Shown in pieces: positions 1-8,404 of a stretch of 64,000 nucleotides of DNA; the first letter of the stretch is position 1; the number at the start of each line of letters is the position of its first letter. The position numbers and the translations under genes were made by a program. Location: contig NZ_CP094723.1 in the NCBI RefSeq assembly GCF_025558585.1, positions 2,046,001-2,110,000 of the forward strand. The letters are read 5' to 3'. The notes below the pieces were generated by a model. That model saw only the letters and a list, made by a program, of their open reading frames with translations, was not told where the DNA came from and made no database searches. The DNA comes from Staphylococcus sp. IVB6214 (GTDB lineage Bacteria; Bacillota; Bacilli; Staphylococcales; Staphylococcaceae).

Positions 1-227
1 TTATTTCCTACATTGATTTTCTCGTTGCGTACCATATCCCCTTCATCTTCATTGACGACCGCAATCTTAATATTGCCTGTGTTAGAATATGGATCCCATG
101 TTGCTTCAAGGTTAAACCATGCATAAAATGAAGGTAAAATAGCAAGTCCTGCTAACAATATCAATGCACCCGGTGCTTTCCCAATTCCTTTTAAGTCCGT
201 TAAAAACAACTTGAATGCTTGTTTCAT
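1..227 (-). CDS. YhgE/Pip family membrane protein, N-terminal part (runs off window)
   Basis: The first 75 codons are present; the gene continues off the left edge. The protein opens MKQAFKLFLTDLKGIGKAPG, followed by a hydrophobic segment (about residues 20-36) ending in PSFYAWFNLEATWDPY and then IKIAVVNEDEG. This is the typical opening of YhgE/Pip-type membrane proteins: a short cytoplasmic start, a membrane helix, then an extracellular domain. GAGGTG at 235-240 precedes the ATG at 227. It is divergent from the wall hydrolase at 419; S. aureus has a similar YhgE/hydrolase neighbourhood as far as I recall. Function is uncertain: the family is linked to phage infection and type VII secretion-like export. 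Confidence 0.8.
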   Translation of the reverse strand, partial: MKQAFKLFLTDLKGIGKAPGALILLAGLAILPSFYAWFNLEATWDPYSNTGNIKIAVVNEDEGDMVRNEKINVGN

Positions 228-299
228 CTTCTGACACCTCTATTCAACATTCATCTTATCATCTATTCTAAAAATACGTCTCTTTTTATAGTAATTTTT

Positions 300-317
300 A
301 GTTGACACTTATCAACT
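300..317. promoter_or_regulatory. Palindromic operator-like site between divergent genes
   Basis: AGTTGA-cactta-TCAACT is a perfect inverted repeat of six-base arms in the 191-bp divergent gap. On the minus strand it contains TTGATA, a possible -35 hexamer, with TATAAA 19 bases downstream in the direction of the YhgE gene. This layout suits a TetR-like repressor site, but the regulator is not visible in the window. Confidence 0.35.
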
Positions 318-418
318 AACTAGGTAACCTTACATAGTATACAATTTCACATCGCATTTGTACACTCAGACCATTTTTTATATGATGCGAAGTAGTTCAA
401 TTTAGGAGGCAGTTATAT

Positions 419-2464
419 ATGAAAGGCAAAGTATTGTGCACCGCTCTATTATCGACAGCACTTGTTGCAACTCCTACAACAAGTGGTCTTGCAGAAGCTG
501 TCACGCAAAAGGCACAAACAGCACTTGAACAAGATGAGACACAACGTTTAGATGACACAACCACAGACTCTCCTTTAGATATGCTACCGGATGACGACAA
601 TAACGATACGTCACATGAAAAAGAGGATCAAGATGCTAAAACCCATAAACGAGAAAAATCATCTGTAACACAAGACGACAACACGACGGATTCGTCACTC
701 ATGATGGATGCTTTTGATCAATGGCTCTATCAAACAGCATTAGGGCGTCCAAGTCCATCTGCGAATGACACCGATTACCCAGATATACAAAATGAATCAC
801 CGCAAAATGTTGACGTAGACACAGAACATGCACCATCAATAGGTGTTTCACCTGCACCGACAGAAGGACTTTCTACGGATGAACGTGACTTTTTCGATAA
901 TCTTAGTGCCATATTGAATGAAGAAACGCCATTTGACGATATTGTCTCAGAAGACGACGACATGACAGACGACATACAAACAGAAGATGAACCGACTGAA
1001 ACAGACCCCGTCGACGATGAGACAAACACAACGCAAGATGAACCGACTGAAACAAACTCCGTCGATGATGAGACAGACACAACGCAAGATGACATTGATG
1101 AAACACTCGAAACGCCTGCTGATGATGAAGGGGAAGAAACAACTGATGACAACACGCAATCAGATGATTCGGATGACATAACAAACGAAGGTGCCGAATC
1201 TGACGATGAGAATGATATAACAGACGCGCCGACTGATGATACGAATACTGTAACTCAGGAAGGCGAGACGTCTAAGAAGGACGATGTCATAATCGAAGCT
1301 TTGTTAGATCAATATAGTGACAAAGCTGAGAAAACGCAGGCAAAACAGCAAAAGACACAAAGTGAGAAACAGAATGTGCAAAATCCACAAATTCCGTCGA
1401 AAGATGCTTACACTGGTTCACGTCAACAAGCACCTGCTCAAACATTCGATGATTTACCGAAGCATTCACCAGCAAGACAAACAACTTGGTTCCAAGAGTA
1501 TGCACCGGCGAAACATGGAGCGGATACAGGCGCAATTTCGGATATTCGTGTAGCACCGAATCAGTCGACACGTGAATTTATTAATGATATTGCTGAAGAT
1601 GCACATCGCATCGGTCAAGAACAAGATTTGTATGCTTCTATTATGATTGCACAAGCTATCTTAGAATCAGATTCTGGGCGTAGCGCCTTAGCACAGTCAC
1701 CGAATCATAATTTGTTTGGGATTAAAGGCACTTATCACGGACAAAAAGCAGGTTTTAACACACTGGAGTCAAATGGGCGCAACATGTATCAAATTCAAGC
1801 AGACTTTCGTAAATATCCGAATAAAAAAGCTTCTCTTGAAGACTATGCGCATTTGATAAAAGGTGGCATCGATGGAAACCCAACGATATATAAAGGTGTC
1901 TGGAAAAGTGAAAGCAGTAGCTATCGTACAGCCGTGACAGAACTTGTCGGAACTTATGCAACAGATCCAAACTATGATACAAAGCTAAAACAACTGATTC
2001 AAACTTACGACTTAACACGCTTTGATCAGAAAAAAATGCCGAGACTGTTAGAATCTAATATTGTATCAACTGGCAAAGATGTTAGTGGCAGTGGTTTCAA
2101 AACTTTCCACACATCAGGTCACTCTCCATACCCACAAGGACAATGTACATGGTACGTTTACCATCGCATGGCACAATTCGGCAAACCAATTGCGGGGAAC
2201 ATGGGGAACGCTGGGGAATGGACAAACGCTGCACATACAAAAGGATACAAAGTGACAAAACAACCAACAAAACAGAGTACTGTTGTTTTCCGTCCTGGTC
2301 AGCTAGGCGCAAACAATTATTACGGACACGTTGCTTTTGTAGAACAAGTACATGATGATGGTTCAATTGTCATTTCAGAATCTAACGTAAAAGGGCTTGG
2401 TGTGATTTCATACCGCACAATTGATGCAACAAGTGCACAATCTTTAGACTACATCGTACGCTAA
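419..2464 (+). CDS. Secreted peptidoglycan hydrolase: glucosaminidase plus CHAP domains
   Basis: 681 residues. It has an N-terminal signal peptide (MKGKVLCTALLSTALVATPT, cleavage likely near SGLAEA), then a long, very acidic Asp/Glu/Thr-rich stalk to about residue 330 containing a 17-residue tandem repeat. A glucosaminidase (lysozyme-like) domain follows at about 383-535, with the motif AQAILESDSGRSALA where Glu is the expected catalytic residue. The C-terminal CHAP amidase/endopeptidase domain (about 570-681) has Cys576 in GQCTWY and His637 in YYGHVAFVE. AGGAGG at 404-409 fixes the start. It resembles staphylococcal ScaH/70-kDa amidase proteins. The predicted role is cell-wall cleavage and daughter-cell separation at the surface. 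Confidence 0.9.
   Translation: MKGKVLCTALLSTALVATPTTSGLAEAVTQKAQTALEQDETQRLDDTTTDSPLDMLPDDDNNDTSHEKEDQDAKTHKREKSSVTQDDNTTDSSLMMDAFDQWLYQTALGRPSPSANDTDYPDIQNESPQNVDVDTEHAPSIGVSPAPTEGLSTDERDFFDNLSAILNEETPFDDIVSEDDDMTDDIQTEDEPTETDPVDDETNTTQDEPTETNSVDDETDTTQDDIDETLETPADDEGEETTDDNTQSDDSDDITNEGAESDDENDITDAPTDDTNTVTQEGETSKKDDVIIEALLDQYSDKAEKTQAKQQKTQSEKQNVQNPQIPSKDAYTGSRQQAPAQTFDDLPKHSPARQTTWFQEYAPAKHGADTGAISDIRVAPNQSTREFINDIAEDAHRIGQEQDLYASIMIAQAILESDSGRSALAQSPNHNLFGIKGTYHGQKAGFNTLESNGRNMYQIQADFRKYPNKKASLEDYAHLIKGGIDGNPTIYKGVWKSESSSYRTAVTELVGTYATDPNYDTKLKQLIQTYDLTRFDQKKMPRLLESNIVSTGKDVSGSGFKTFHTSGHSPYPQGQCTWYVYHRMAQFGKPIAGNMGNAGEWTNAAHTKGYKVTKQPTKQSTVVFRPGQLGANNYYGHVAFVEQVHDDGSIVISESNVKGLGVISYRTIDATSAQSLDYIVR
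986..1087 (+). repeat. Two tandem 51-bp repeats inside the hydrolase stalk
   Basis: Copies at 986-1036 and 1037-1087 encode DEPTETDPVDDETNTTQ and DEPTETNSVDDETDTTQ. A partial third unit begins at 1088. The length is in frame, so copy number could vary without breaking the protein. Confidence 0.9.
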
Positions 2465-2488
2465 AAATCATATCTCTATTGCATAATA

Positions 2489-2518
2489 AAGGGTTGGAAG
2501 TCATTACTTCCAACCCTT
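2489..2518 (+). terminator. Rho-independent terminator of the wall hydrolase
   Basis: A perfect 13-bp stem (AAGGGTTGGAAGT / ACTTCCAACCCTT) with a 4-base loop lies 25 bases after the stop codon. The following T-tract is weak. Confidence 0.75.
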
Positions 2519-2678
2519 CATCGATGTAAAAAACATCATTTTCTTCTGCTACACTTGTAGGCGCATATTCATCACCTACTACTCGCTGCTCTGATTCTTC
2601 TCAATCGCTAGCCACGTATTGAAAGCTTGTTTCTCACAAAACTTTCAATGACAACACCTTGTTTGGCATATGGTTTGC

Positions 2679-3398
2679 TCAATGTGGCTGATACACTTCG
2701 ACACAGTATCCTTTAGACTGACACGATGGGCACGTTAAGTAACGGGTCGATGGTGTATGTGAAGCAAATATAAAATTTTTCATACTAGGACTAAAAACAT
2801 GTTGGCATGTCGGACACATATATTGAACTTGATGATAATAGGTATGTGTTAAATAACCAGCAATACCGATACTCACACCTATTCCTAAGGCAGGATATAA
2901 CAAGTGGTTGGTTTTAATACCTGTCCATATGCCTGACCACAAGCATAATGTACCCACACTTCCGAATGCGATCATTTTCATTCTTAATGGTTTGAGATTT
3001 TTGTTTTTCATAAGCATTTGATCCATCTCTTGTAAATGATTGACCGGTGATTGAGACGTTTCATGAATCATGTTTTGCATCGCTCGAATCTGTTTTTGTT
3101 GCATTTTTTGTTTCTGGATATTTTCTTCTAACATTTTATTTTTTTGATCCAAAATTAAACGAACTGTATCAAGTGTTCCTTCTGATGCAAATAATGTTTT
3201 AATCTCTTTCAACTGCATGCCAAGGGCTTTCATAATTTGTATGAGCTTTAACTTTTCAACTTCTGTATCTGTATAAACACGGTAATCGTTTTTGTTAACA
3301 GATGCGGGCGATAGGACACCTTTTTCATCATAATAATGTAAAGTCCGTGTTGAAATATCAAACATGCGTGCCAATTCACCGATTGAATAATTCGCCAT
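2679..3398 (-). CDS. MerR-family regulator with membrane helices and C-terminal zinc ribbon
   Basis: 239 residues. The N-terminal winged helix is classic MerR (YSIGELARMFDISTRTLHYYDEKG...YRVYTDTEVEKL), followed by the family dimerisation coiled coil to about residue 125. Unusually, two hydrophobic segments (about 139-153 and 163-182) come next, then a pair of Cys-x2-Cys motifs (CPTC and CPSC, about 195 and 223) that look like a zinc ribbon. TAGGAGGTG sits seven bases before the ATG. The gene lies 29 bp downstream of the hydrolase gene and is probably cotranscribed with it. The ligand is unknown; a membrane-tethered, metal-binding sensor is inferred from the layout only. Confidence 0.8.
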   Translation of the reverse strand: MANYSIGELARMFDISTRTLHYYDEKGVLSPASVNKNDYRVYTDTEVEKLKLIQIMKALGMQLKEIKTLFASEGTLDTVRLILDQKNKMLEENIQKQKMQQKQIRAMQNMIHETSQSPVNHLQEMDQMLMKNKNLKPLRMKMIAFGSVGTLCLWSGIWTGIKTNHLLYPALGIGVSIGIAGYLTHTYYHQVQYMCPTCQHVFSPSMKNFIFASHTPSTRYLTCPSCQSKGYCVEVYQPH

Positions 3399-3427
3399 GG
3401 ATCTTCACCTCCTACCTTCGTTATAGT

Positions 3428-4393
3428 CTATGACGTCGCGTGAAGGTCAAGAATTTCACGTATGATTTTTAAAAATTTCTCACGTTCATCAATAAATGGT
3501 GCATGCGCGCTCTCTTCAAAATAGTAATAGCGTTTATCTTGTGATCCGATATTGTCAAAAAGCGCGCGACTATCTACGTCGGTTGTTTGTAAATCGTGCT
3601 CCCCTTGTATTAAATAAAATGGGATTTTTATTTCCCGGGCAATTGTTATTAAATTCGTCTCGACCATCTCTGTCGTCAATTGTTCAAACGATGATAAACT
3701 GCCTCTGACAATGTTCATACGTTCTTGCAATGTGTAATAAGGTGTCGACATCATCGCACGGAACATCTTTAATGCTGAATAACCTTTTCGTGAAAAGCCA
3801 CTCTTATACCGTTCTGTATAACGCATCCGAATTTTGTCATAATATTTATCTTTGTTAAAGTAACGACTAAGATTGACCTTTTGAAGTGCTTGAATGGCAC
3901 GTGTATCCTCTTCAAGCTGTGCGTACCGACGCAGTCTTTCTAAAATCACACGCTCGTTACGATACACGTCTCCAAGTTGGCCAACACCGATATAAGCCGT
4001 AATCCAAGATGGACGTCTATGTGCCAACATCGCCCCGATAATCGTTCCAAAAGAGTGGCACATTAAAAACACTTGTTCCTTGTGGTAGTGATAACATAAA
4101 TATTGAATCAACCATTCTGCATCTTGAATGACTTCTTCCATTTTGACTGGTTGTTTCGTATAAGACATCCCAGTACCTCGTTGATCCCAAAAAACAACCG
4201 TAAACCAGTGTGTCAAATCAATATGATGTGCACGAAAGAACGGATACAGCGGAAAACCCGGCCCACCGTGTATGACAAATAGAATTGGATTCGCAAAATC
4301 ACGTGTTTCGATAATAATCCCTTGTTTCACACCATTAATTGTCAAATACTGTTTTAAGATACGCTTGCCATCCTGCTCAGAATATCGCTTCAT
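3428..4393 (-). CDS. Alpha/beta hydrolase, proline iminopeptidase-like
   Basis: 321 residues from the chosen ATG at 4393, which follows GGGGTGATG; an upstream in-frame extension to 4504 has no ribosome site and reads like non-coding sequence. The oxyanion-hole motif is HGGPGFPLYPF. The nucleophile elbow is CHSFG, so Ser is present but the usual first Gly is Cys. The acid is probably in GEHD and the His in SAHAPFID near the C-terminus. The fold and HGGPG motif match the proline iminopeptidase/esterase group; the substrate is unknown. It is the first gene of a two-gene unit with the MerR regulator. Confidence 0.78.
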   Translation of the reverse strand: MKRYSEQDGKRILKQYLTINGVKQGIIIETRDFANPILFVIHGGPGFPLYPFFRAHHIDLTHWFTVVFWDQRGTGMSYTKQPVKMEEVIQDAEWLIQYLCYHYHKEQVFLMCHSFGTIIGAMLAHRRPSWITAYIGVGQLGDVYRNERVILERLRRYAQLEEDTRAIQALQKVNLSRYFNKDKYYDKIRMRYTERYKSGFSRKGYSALKMFRAMMSTPYYTLQERMNIVRGSLSSFEQLTTEMVETNLITIAREIKIPFYLIQGEHDLQTTDVDSRALFDNIGSQDKRYYYFEESAHAPFIDEREKFLKIIREILDLHATS

Positions 4394-4581
4394 ATCATCA
4401 CCCCATTCACTTCTATTATAAGGCAAATGACGACCTAATCGGAATGGAAAATGTTGATGTGACGCATCTGATTGTCTCAAGATGATACTATACAAACATT
4501 TCACTTAAACAACACTAGTGCTTTCACTATGATTATGCTAGATTAGTAATATCAAATGATGAAAGTAGGTCTCAGTAAATT

Positions 4582-4932
4582 ATGACGACAGCTTTACCAA
4601 ATTGCCCAAGTTGTGGCTCTGAATATACATACGAAGATGGTGCTTTATACGTATGTCCAATGTGTGCACACGAATGGACAGCTGAATCTGTTGCTGAAGC
4701 AGAAGAAGCTGCGATTGTACGTGATGCGAATGGTAATATCCTACAAGACGGCGATACTGTTACAGTTATTCGTGACTTGAAAGTCAAAGGAAGTTCAAAT
4801 GCAATTAAGCAAGGTACAAAAGTGAAAAACATCAAACTCGTCGACCCAGAAGATGGTCATGACATCGATTGTAAAATTCCTGGTTTTGGTCAAATTGGTC
4901 TAAAATCAGAAGTTGTGAAAAAAATAAACTAA
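4582..4932 (+). CDS. yjdM: PhnA/YjdM-family zinc-ribbon protein
   Basis: 116 residues. The N-terminal zinc ribbon has CPSC (near residue 8) and CPMC (near residue 26), followed by the conserved core beginning [25 protein letters not shown] and a C-terminal [19 protein letters not shown]. The family was named alkylphosphonate utilisation PhnA but is not a C-P lyase; its biological role is not established. It is monocistronic and ends at a strong terminator shared with the convergent dhaM. The ribosome site is weak (GTAGG about 12 bases upstream). Confidence 0.88.
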   Translation: MTTALPNCPSCGSEYTYEDGALYVCPMCAHEWTAESVAEAEEAAIVRDANGNILQDGDTVTVIRDLKVKGSSNAIKQGTKVKNIKLVDPEDGHDIDCKIPGFGQIGLKSEVVKKIN

Positions 4933-4938
4933 TATGCG

Positions 4939-4985
4939 AAAAGCCATTGGTAGTCAGTCCATACTGACTGTCCCAATGGCTTTTT
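4939..4985. terminator. Bidirectional terminator between yjdM and dhaKLM
   Basis: A 12-bp outer stem AAAAGCCATTGG / CCAATGGCTTTT contains an inner AGTCAGT / ACTGACT stem and is followed by T5 on the plus strand. The A-run on the other side would serve the minus strand. Confidence 0.85.
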
Positions 4986-4993
4986 GTGTGCTT

Positions 4994-5353
4994 TTAAAAT
5001 TCTGTATTCACTGCTTGAATCACTGCATCCATATCATTTCCTGTTGAAATCGATACTGCTGCGATAAAACTACCTTCGACAATTGGTGCCGTTATCTTTT
5101 CAACACGGTGACTGCCTGCATACATCTCAAGCGCCATATCCAAGTTCATTTCAGATGAACCGATATCAAAGAAGCAAACAGCATCGTCTTCTAAGCTTTC
5201 AATAGTCGTAAAGATTGTATCAAATGAAGTCCCAATACCACCGTCATGTCCACCTATGGCAACGACTGATACACCCGGTGCCATCTGTTCAAGGAGATCT
5301 TTTGTACCTTGTGCGATTTTTTCACTATGACTCACGAGTACAATTTGTGTCAT
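4994..5353 (-). CDS. dhaM: PTS-dependent dihydroxyacetone kinase, phosphotransferase subunit DhaM
   Basis: 119 residues from MTQIVLVSHSEKIAQG. The EIIA-Man-like fold begins with the strand carrying the phosphorylated His in VSHSEKIA (His9) and includes AIGGHDGGIGTSFDTI. It receives phosphate from HPr and passes it to ADP bound on DhaL. The start at 5353 follows GGAG with nine bases of spacing and lies one base after the dhaL stop. A longer TTG-started form would overlap dhaL and lacks a properly spaced ribosome site. It is single-domain, as in Firmicutes, unlike the fused E. coli DhaM. Confidence 0.9.
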   Translation of the reverse strand: MTQIVLVSHSEKIAQGTKDLLEQMAPGVSVVAIGGHDGGIGTSFDTIFTTIESLEDDAVCFFDIGSSEMNLDMALEMYAGSHRVEKITAPIVEGSFIAAVSISTGNDMDAVIQAVNTEF

Positions 5354-5354
5354 C

Positions 5355-5930
5355 TTATTCATCTCCAATCAATGCATTTAAGATGTAGACACTACTTTGG
5401 GCACCTGGATCCATATGACCAATAGAATCGGACTTAAAGTATGCGGCACGTCCTTTTGTTGCTTCTAATGCTTTCGTATCTTCCGCATAACCTTGTAGCG
5501 TTTCTAATGTCACAGTGTCACCATTTTGAACAGCTTCACGTGCGCGGTCTATCACATCAAACATCGTCTTTTCGCCACGTATCACTTTTCCACGTTGCGC
5601 TACTGCTTCAGCAAACGCATTAATTAATACACCTAACTGTTCACGATCAATCTCTTCTTCTGCCACTTGAGACATCTTCACAAAACTAAATCCATACAAC
5701 GGTCCTGATGCACCACCAACATTCGACATCAGTGTCATACCAGTAGATTTTAATAAGTTCGCCATTGAACTATCGTCCAACTTATCTGGCAATGCTTCAA
5801 AACCACGCAACATATTGACACCGTGGTCTCCGTCACCAATAGCACGATCCAAGTCCGTCAATGTTTCTTCTTCCGTTTTAAATGTTTCTCTTAATGCCAA
5901 TAATCGTTCTTTTAATGTTGCTGTATTCAT
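5355..5930 (-). CDS. dhaL: Dihydroxyacetone kinase ADP-binding subunit DhaL
   Basis: 191 residues. DLDRAIGDGDHGVNMLRGF holds the Asp residues that bind the Mg-ADP cofactor, and GGASGPLYG is the conserved loop. C-terminal HMDPGAQSSVYIL is typical. Three in-frame ATGs lie close together (5936, 5933, 5930); AAGGAG at 5939-5944 is best spaced for the last. It is the middle gene of dhaKLM, 12 bp after dhaK and one base before dhaM. Confidence 0.92.
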   Translation of the reverse strand: MNTATLKERLLALRETFKTEEETLTDLDRAIGDGDHGVNMLRGFEALPDKLDDSSMANLLKSTGMTLMSNVGGASGPLYGFSFVKMSQVAEEEIDREQLGVLINAFAEAVAQRGKVIRGEKTMFDVIDRAREAVQNGDTVTLETLQGYAEDTKALEATKGRAAYFKSDSIGHMDPGAQSSVYILNALIGDE

Positions 5931-5942
5931 CATCATCTCTCC

Positions 5943-6908
5943 TTAGTTGAAATAACGACTGTCTGTCGCTGCTTTAAGTGCTGTTAGCAAGCTGTCATCA
6001 TGTGGTGCAAGCGTAATTGAGAAGCCTTGCATATCCAACGCTGTCATATAGTCACCAACCAACCAATGCGTCACTTTCTTACCTTGTGCCGTCAATTGTT
6101 CTGATACATACTTCGCCATAATTTGTAATTCAGATAGCGGTGTACCGCCCATACCATTCAGCATAACAATCACTTCTGTTGCTTCAACTTCAGCAACCAA
6201 ACGTGTCACTAAACGTTTTGCAATGTCTTCTGCACTTTCAACTGTCGTACGCGTAATACCACGCTCACCATGAATACCGATACCAATTTCCATCTCATCA
6301 GCTTCGATATCAAAGCCATATTTACCTGTTGTTGGTACAAGCGGTGGTGTCAATGCCATACCAATAGAGCGAATACCAGTTAATAATGTTTCTACTTTTT
6401 CTTTCAAATCAGTTAATGATACGCCTTGTTCAGATAGGTATCCTGCGTATTTATGTACGAGTACCGTACCTGCCACACCACGGCGTTTATCAATGTCTTC
6501 AATCGCAATATCATCCGCTACAACAACCATTTCCACAGCGATATCTTCCATTTGTGCCATCTCTTGTGCCATTTCAAAGTTCATTACATCTCCGGCGTAG
6601 TTCTTCACAATTAATAACACACCATCACCATTATCAACCGCCTTGATCGCTGCTAAGACTTTGTCAGGCGTTGGTGATGTGAATACTTCACCACATACTG
6701 CCGCATCTAGCATCCCTTGTGCGACATATCCCGCATGCGCAGGTTCATGACCGCTGCCACCACCCGATACAAGTGCCACACCTTTTTGTTTTTTCTCAGC
6801 ACGAACGACAACTGTGTCCTCAATCACATCTACATCAGGGTTCGTCAATTTCATACCCTCAAGCATGTCCTTCAAAAAATATGTTTTATCTTGAATTAAC
6901 TTTTTCAT
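5943..6908 (-). CDS. dhaK: Dihydroxyacetone kinase substrate-binding subunit DhaK
   Basis: 321 residues from MKKLIQDKTYFLKDMLEG. GGGSGHEPAHAGYV is the N-terminal signature, and the His in GIGIHGERG is the residue that binds dihydroxyacetone covalently as a hemiaminal. With DhaL and DhaM it converts dihydroxyacetone plus PEP to DHAP and pyruvate, feeding glycolysis. The start at 6908 is set by AAAGGG with an eight-base spacer; GTG and ATG codons slightly upstream are too close to it. No glycerol dehydrogenase gene is adjacent. Confidence 0.93.
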   Translation of the reverse strand: MKKLIQDKTYFLKDMLEGMKLTNPDVDVIEDTVVVRAEKKQKGVALVSGGGSGHEPAHAGYVAQGMLDAAVCGEVFTSPTPDKVLAAIKAVDNGDGVLLIVKNYAGDVMNFEMAQEMAQMEDIAVEMVVVADDIAIEDIDKRRGVAGTVLVHKYAGYLSEQGVSLTDLKEKVETLLTGIRSIGMALTPPLVPTTGKYGFDIEADEMEIGIGIHGERGITRTTVESAEDIAKRLVTRLVAEVEATEVIVMLNGMGGTPLSELQIMAKYVSEQLTAQGKKVTHWLVGDYMTALDMQGFSITLAPHDDSLLTALKAATDSRYFN

Positions 6909-6938
6909 ATACATCACCCTTTCTCTTTATCATTTTTA

Positions 6939-6952
6939 GTATAACGCTTTCA
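6939..6952 (-). promoter_or_regulatory. Possible CcpA cre site at the dhaK promoter
   Basis: On the minus strand TGAAAGCGTTATAC resembles the cre consensus in its left half and CG core, but deviates in the last two positions. It overlaps a -10-like TATACT (6938-6943) upstream of dhaK. Carbon catabolite control of a dihydroxyacetone pathway would be expected; the match alone is moderate. Confidence 0.4.
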
Positions 6953-7008
6953 ATCAAATTTGAATAATATTTCACAAGGCGTTGTATTTTTAATGCTTCA
7001 GCAATTCA

Positions 7009-7067
7009 AAAAAAGGGAGTAGGACAGGAATCTTTTTTGCTATAAAAGATTTCGTCGTCCTACCCCG
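7009..7067 (-). terminator. Long hairpin terminator-like element (distal to deoB)
   Basis: Read on the minus strand, GGGGTAGGAC and its complement GTCCTACTCCC flank an inner stem AATCTTTT / AAAAGATT, and the structure ends in T7. It lies downstream of the first deo terminator and may be a second, backup terminator or the tail of an independent small RNA. Confidence 0.6.
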
Positions 7068-7150
7068 GCAAATGTGACTAGAAGTGAAAAAGTTTGTATA
7101 AACGCATTTTCAATTCAGACACCTACTGCCATTACACTTATTACTACATT

Positions 7151-7185
7151 AAAAAATAGGAGCTGAGTACTATGTCCCAGCCCCT
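7151..7185 (-). terminator. Terminator of the deoCB unit, member of a dispersed hairpin family
   Basis: On the minus strand GGGGCTGGG pairs with CTCAGCTCC through two G-U wobbles, with ACATAGTA as loop, followed by TATTTTTT. The GGGCTGGGACATA core recurs at 17061-17075 and 40209-40224, and a related arm at 37119-37134. Confidence 0.8.
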
Positions 7186-7195
7186 TCTAATAGGA

Positions 7196-8374
7196 TTATT
7201 TCAATTCAGCTAAATAACTGCGTCCAAATTCTGGTAATTCAACACCGAAGTTATCAGCAATTGTTGCGCCGATTGAACTGAATGTTGTGTCGCCTTCAAG
7301 CGCTGCGCCGCCTTTAAACTTTGGACTGTAAAACAATACCGGAATATATTCACGTGTATGGTCTGTACCTTCTGCTGTCGGGTCATTACCATGGTCAGCG
7401 GTAATGATCAACAAGTCGTCTTCACGCATGTTGTCCATCAGTTCAGGCAAACGTTCGTCGAAATCCTTCAACGCTTGCGCATAGCCTGGCTTGTCTCTAC
7501 GGTGACCGTAGAGCGCATCAAAGTCTACCAAGTTCAAGAAACTCAAGCCTTTGAAATCCTTCTTCACAACGTTCATCAGCTGATCCATACCGTCCATGTT
7601 ACTCTTCGTACGAATCGCTTCCGTCACACCTTCACCGTCATAGATGTCATTGATCTTACCAATCGCAATGACATCATGATCGGTATCCTTCAATGTATTC
7701 ATCACCGTACGACCGAACGGTTTCAACGCATAGTCGTGACGGTTACTCGTACGTGTGAAGTTGCCCGGTTCACCGACATACGGACGGGCAATAATACGTC
7801 CAATCAAGTACTTCGGATCTTTCGTTAACTCGCGGACTTTCTCGCAGATATCATACAGTTCTTCGAGCGGGATGATCTCTTCGTGTGCCGCGATTTGTAG
7901 CACGGGATCCGCAGATGTGTAGACGATCAAGTCGCCTGTCTCCATCTGGTGGGCACCCCACTCGTCAATGATTTGTGTGCCTGACGCTGGACGGTTCGCC
8001 ACGACTTTACGTCCAGTGAGACGTTCAATTTCCGTAACGAGTTCGTCTGGGAAGCCGTCCGGGTACACTTTGAATGGTTCGTTAATGTTTAAGCCCATGA
8101 TTTCCCAGTGACCTGTCATCGTATCTTTCCCAACAGATGCTTCACTCATCTTCGTATAGTACGCCGCTGTCTCGTCTACACGACCGATGACGGGTAAGTC
8201 ATCGATATTACCGAGTCCAAGACGTTCCAAGTTCGGTAGCTTTTGGTCGAAGCCTTCTAATGTATGTTTTAACGTATGTGATCCTTCATCGTTGAATGCC
8301 TTCGCATCAGGCGCTTCCCCGATGCCGACTGAGTCCATCACGATCAAATGAACACGTTGAAATGGTGCTGTCAT
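7196..8374 (-). CDS. deoB: Phosphopentomutase DeoB
   Basis: 392 residues from [20 protein letters not shown]. It is an alkaline-phosphatase-superfamily metalloenzyme: metal-binding [11 protein letters not shown] at the start, the phospho-threonine region [10 protein letters not shown], and [18 protein letters not shown] at the C-terminal end. It interconverts ribose/deoxyribose 1- and 5-phosphates in nucleoside salvage. GAGGAG at 8383-8388 gives eight-base spacing to the ATG at 8374. It lies 30 bp after deoC and is probably cotranscribed, so deoxyribose-1-phosphate is isomerised and then split by the neighbour. Confidence 0.95.
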   Translation of the reverse strand: MTAPFQRVHLIVMDSVGIGEAPDAKAFNDEGSHTLKHTLEGFDQKLPNLERLGLGNIDDLPVIGRVDETAAYYTKMSEASVGKDTMTGHWEIMGLNINEPFKVYPDGFPDELVTEIERLTGRKVVANRPASGTQIIDEWGAHQMETGDLIVYTSADPVLQIAAHEEIIPLEELYDICEKVRELTKDPKYLIGRIIARPYVGEPGNFTRTSNRHDYALKPFGRTVMNTLKDTDHDVIAIGKINDIYDGEGVTEAIRTKSNMDGMDQLMNVVKKDFKGLSFLNLVDFDALYGHRRDKPGYAQALKDFDERLPELMDNMREDDLLIITADHGNDPTAEGTDHTREYIPVLFYSPKFKGGAALEGDTTFSSIGATIADNFGVELPEFGRSYLAELK

Positions 8375-8404
8375 CACAATCACTCCTCGTATGATTTGTC
8401 TCTC

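Noticed and set aside
775..1184. Long serine-rich minus-strand frames opposite the acidic stalk
   Set aside because: They are complements of the Asp/Glu/Thr repeats, an artefact of codon composition.
4394..4504. 37-codon extension of the alpha/beta hydrolase
   Set aside because: No ribosome site at the upstream start, while GGGGTGATG supports 4393; the extension is not hydrolase-like.
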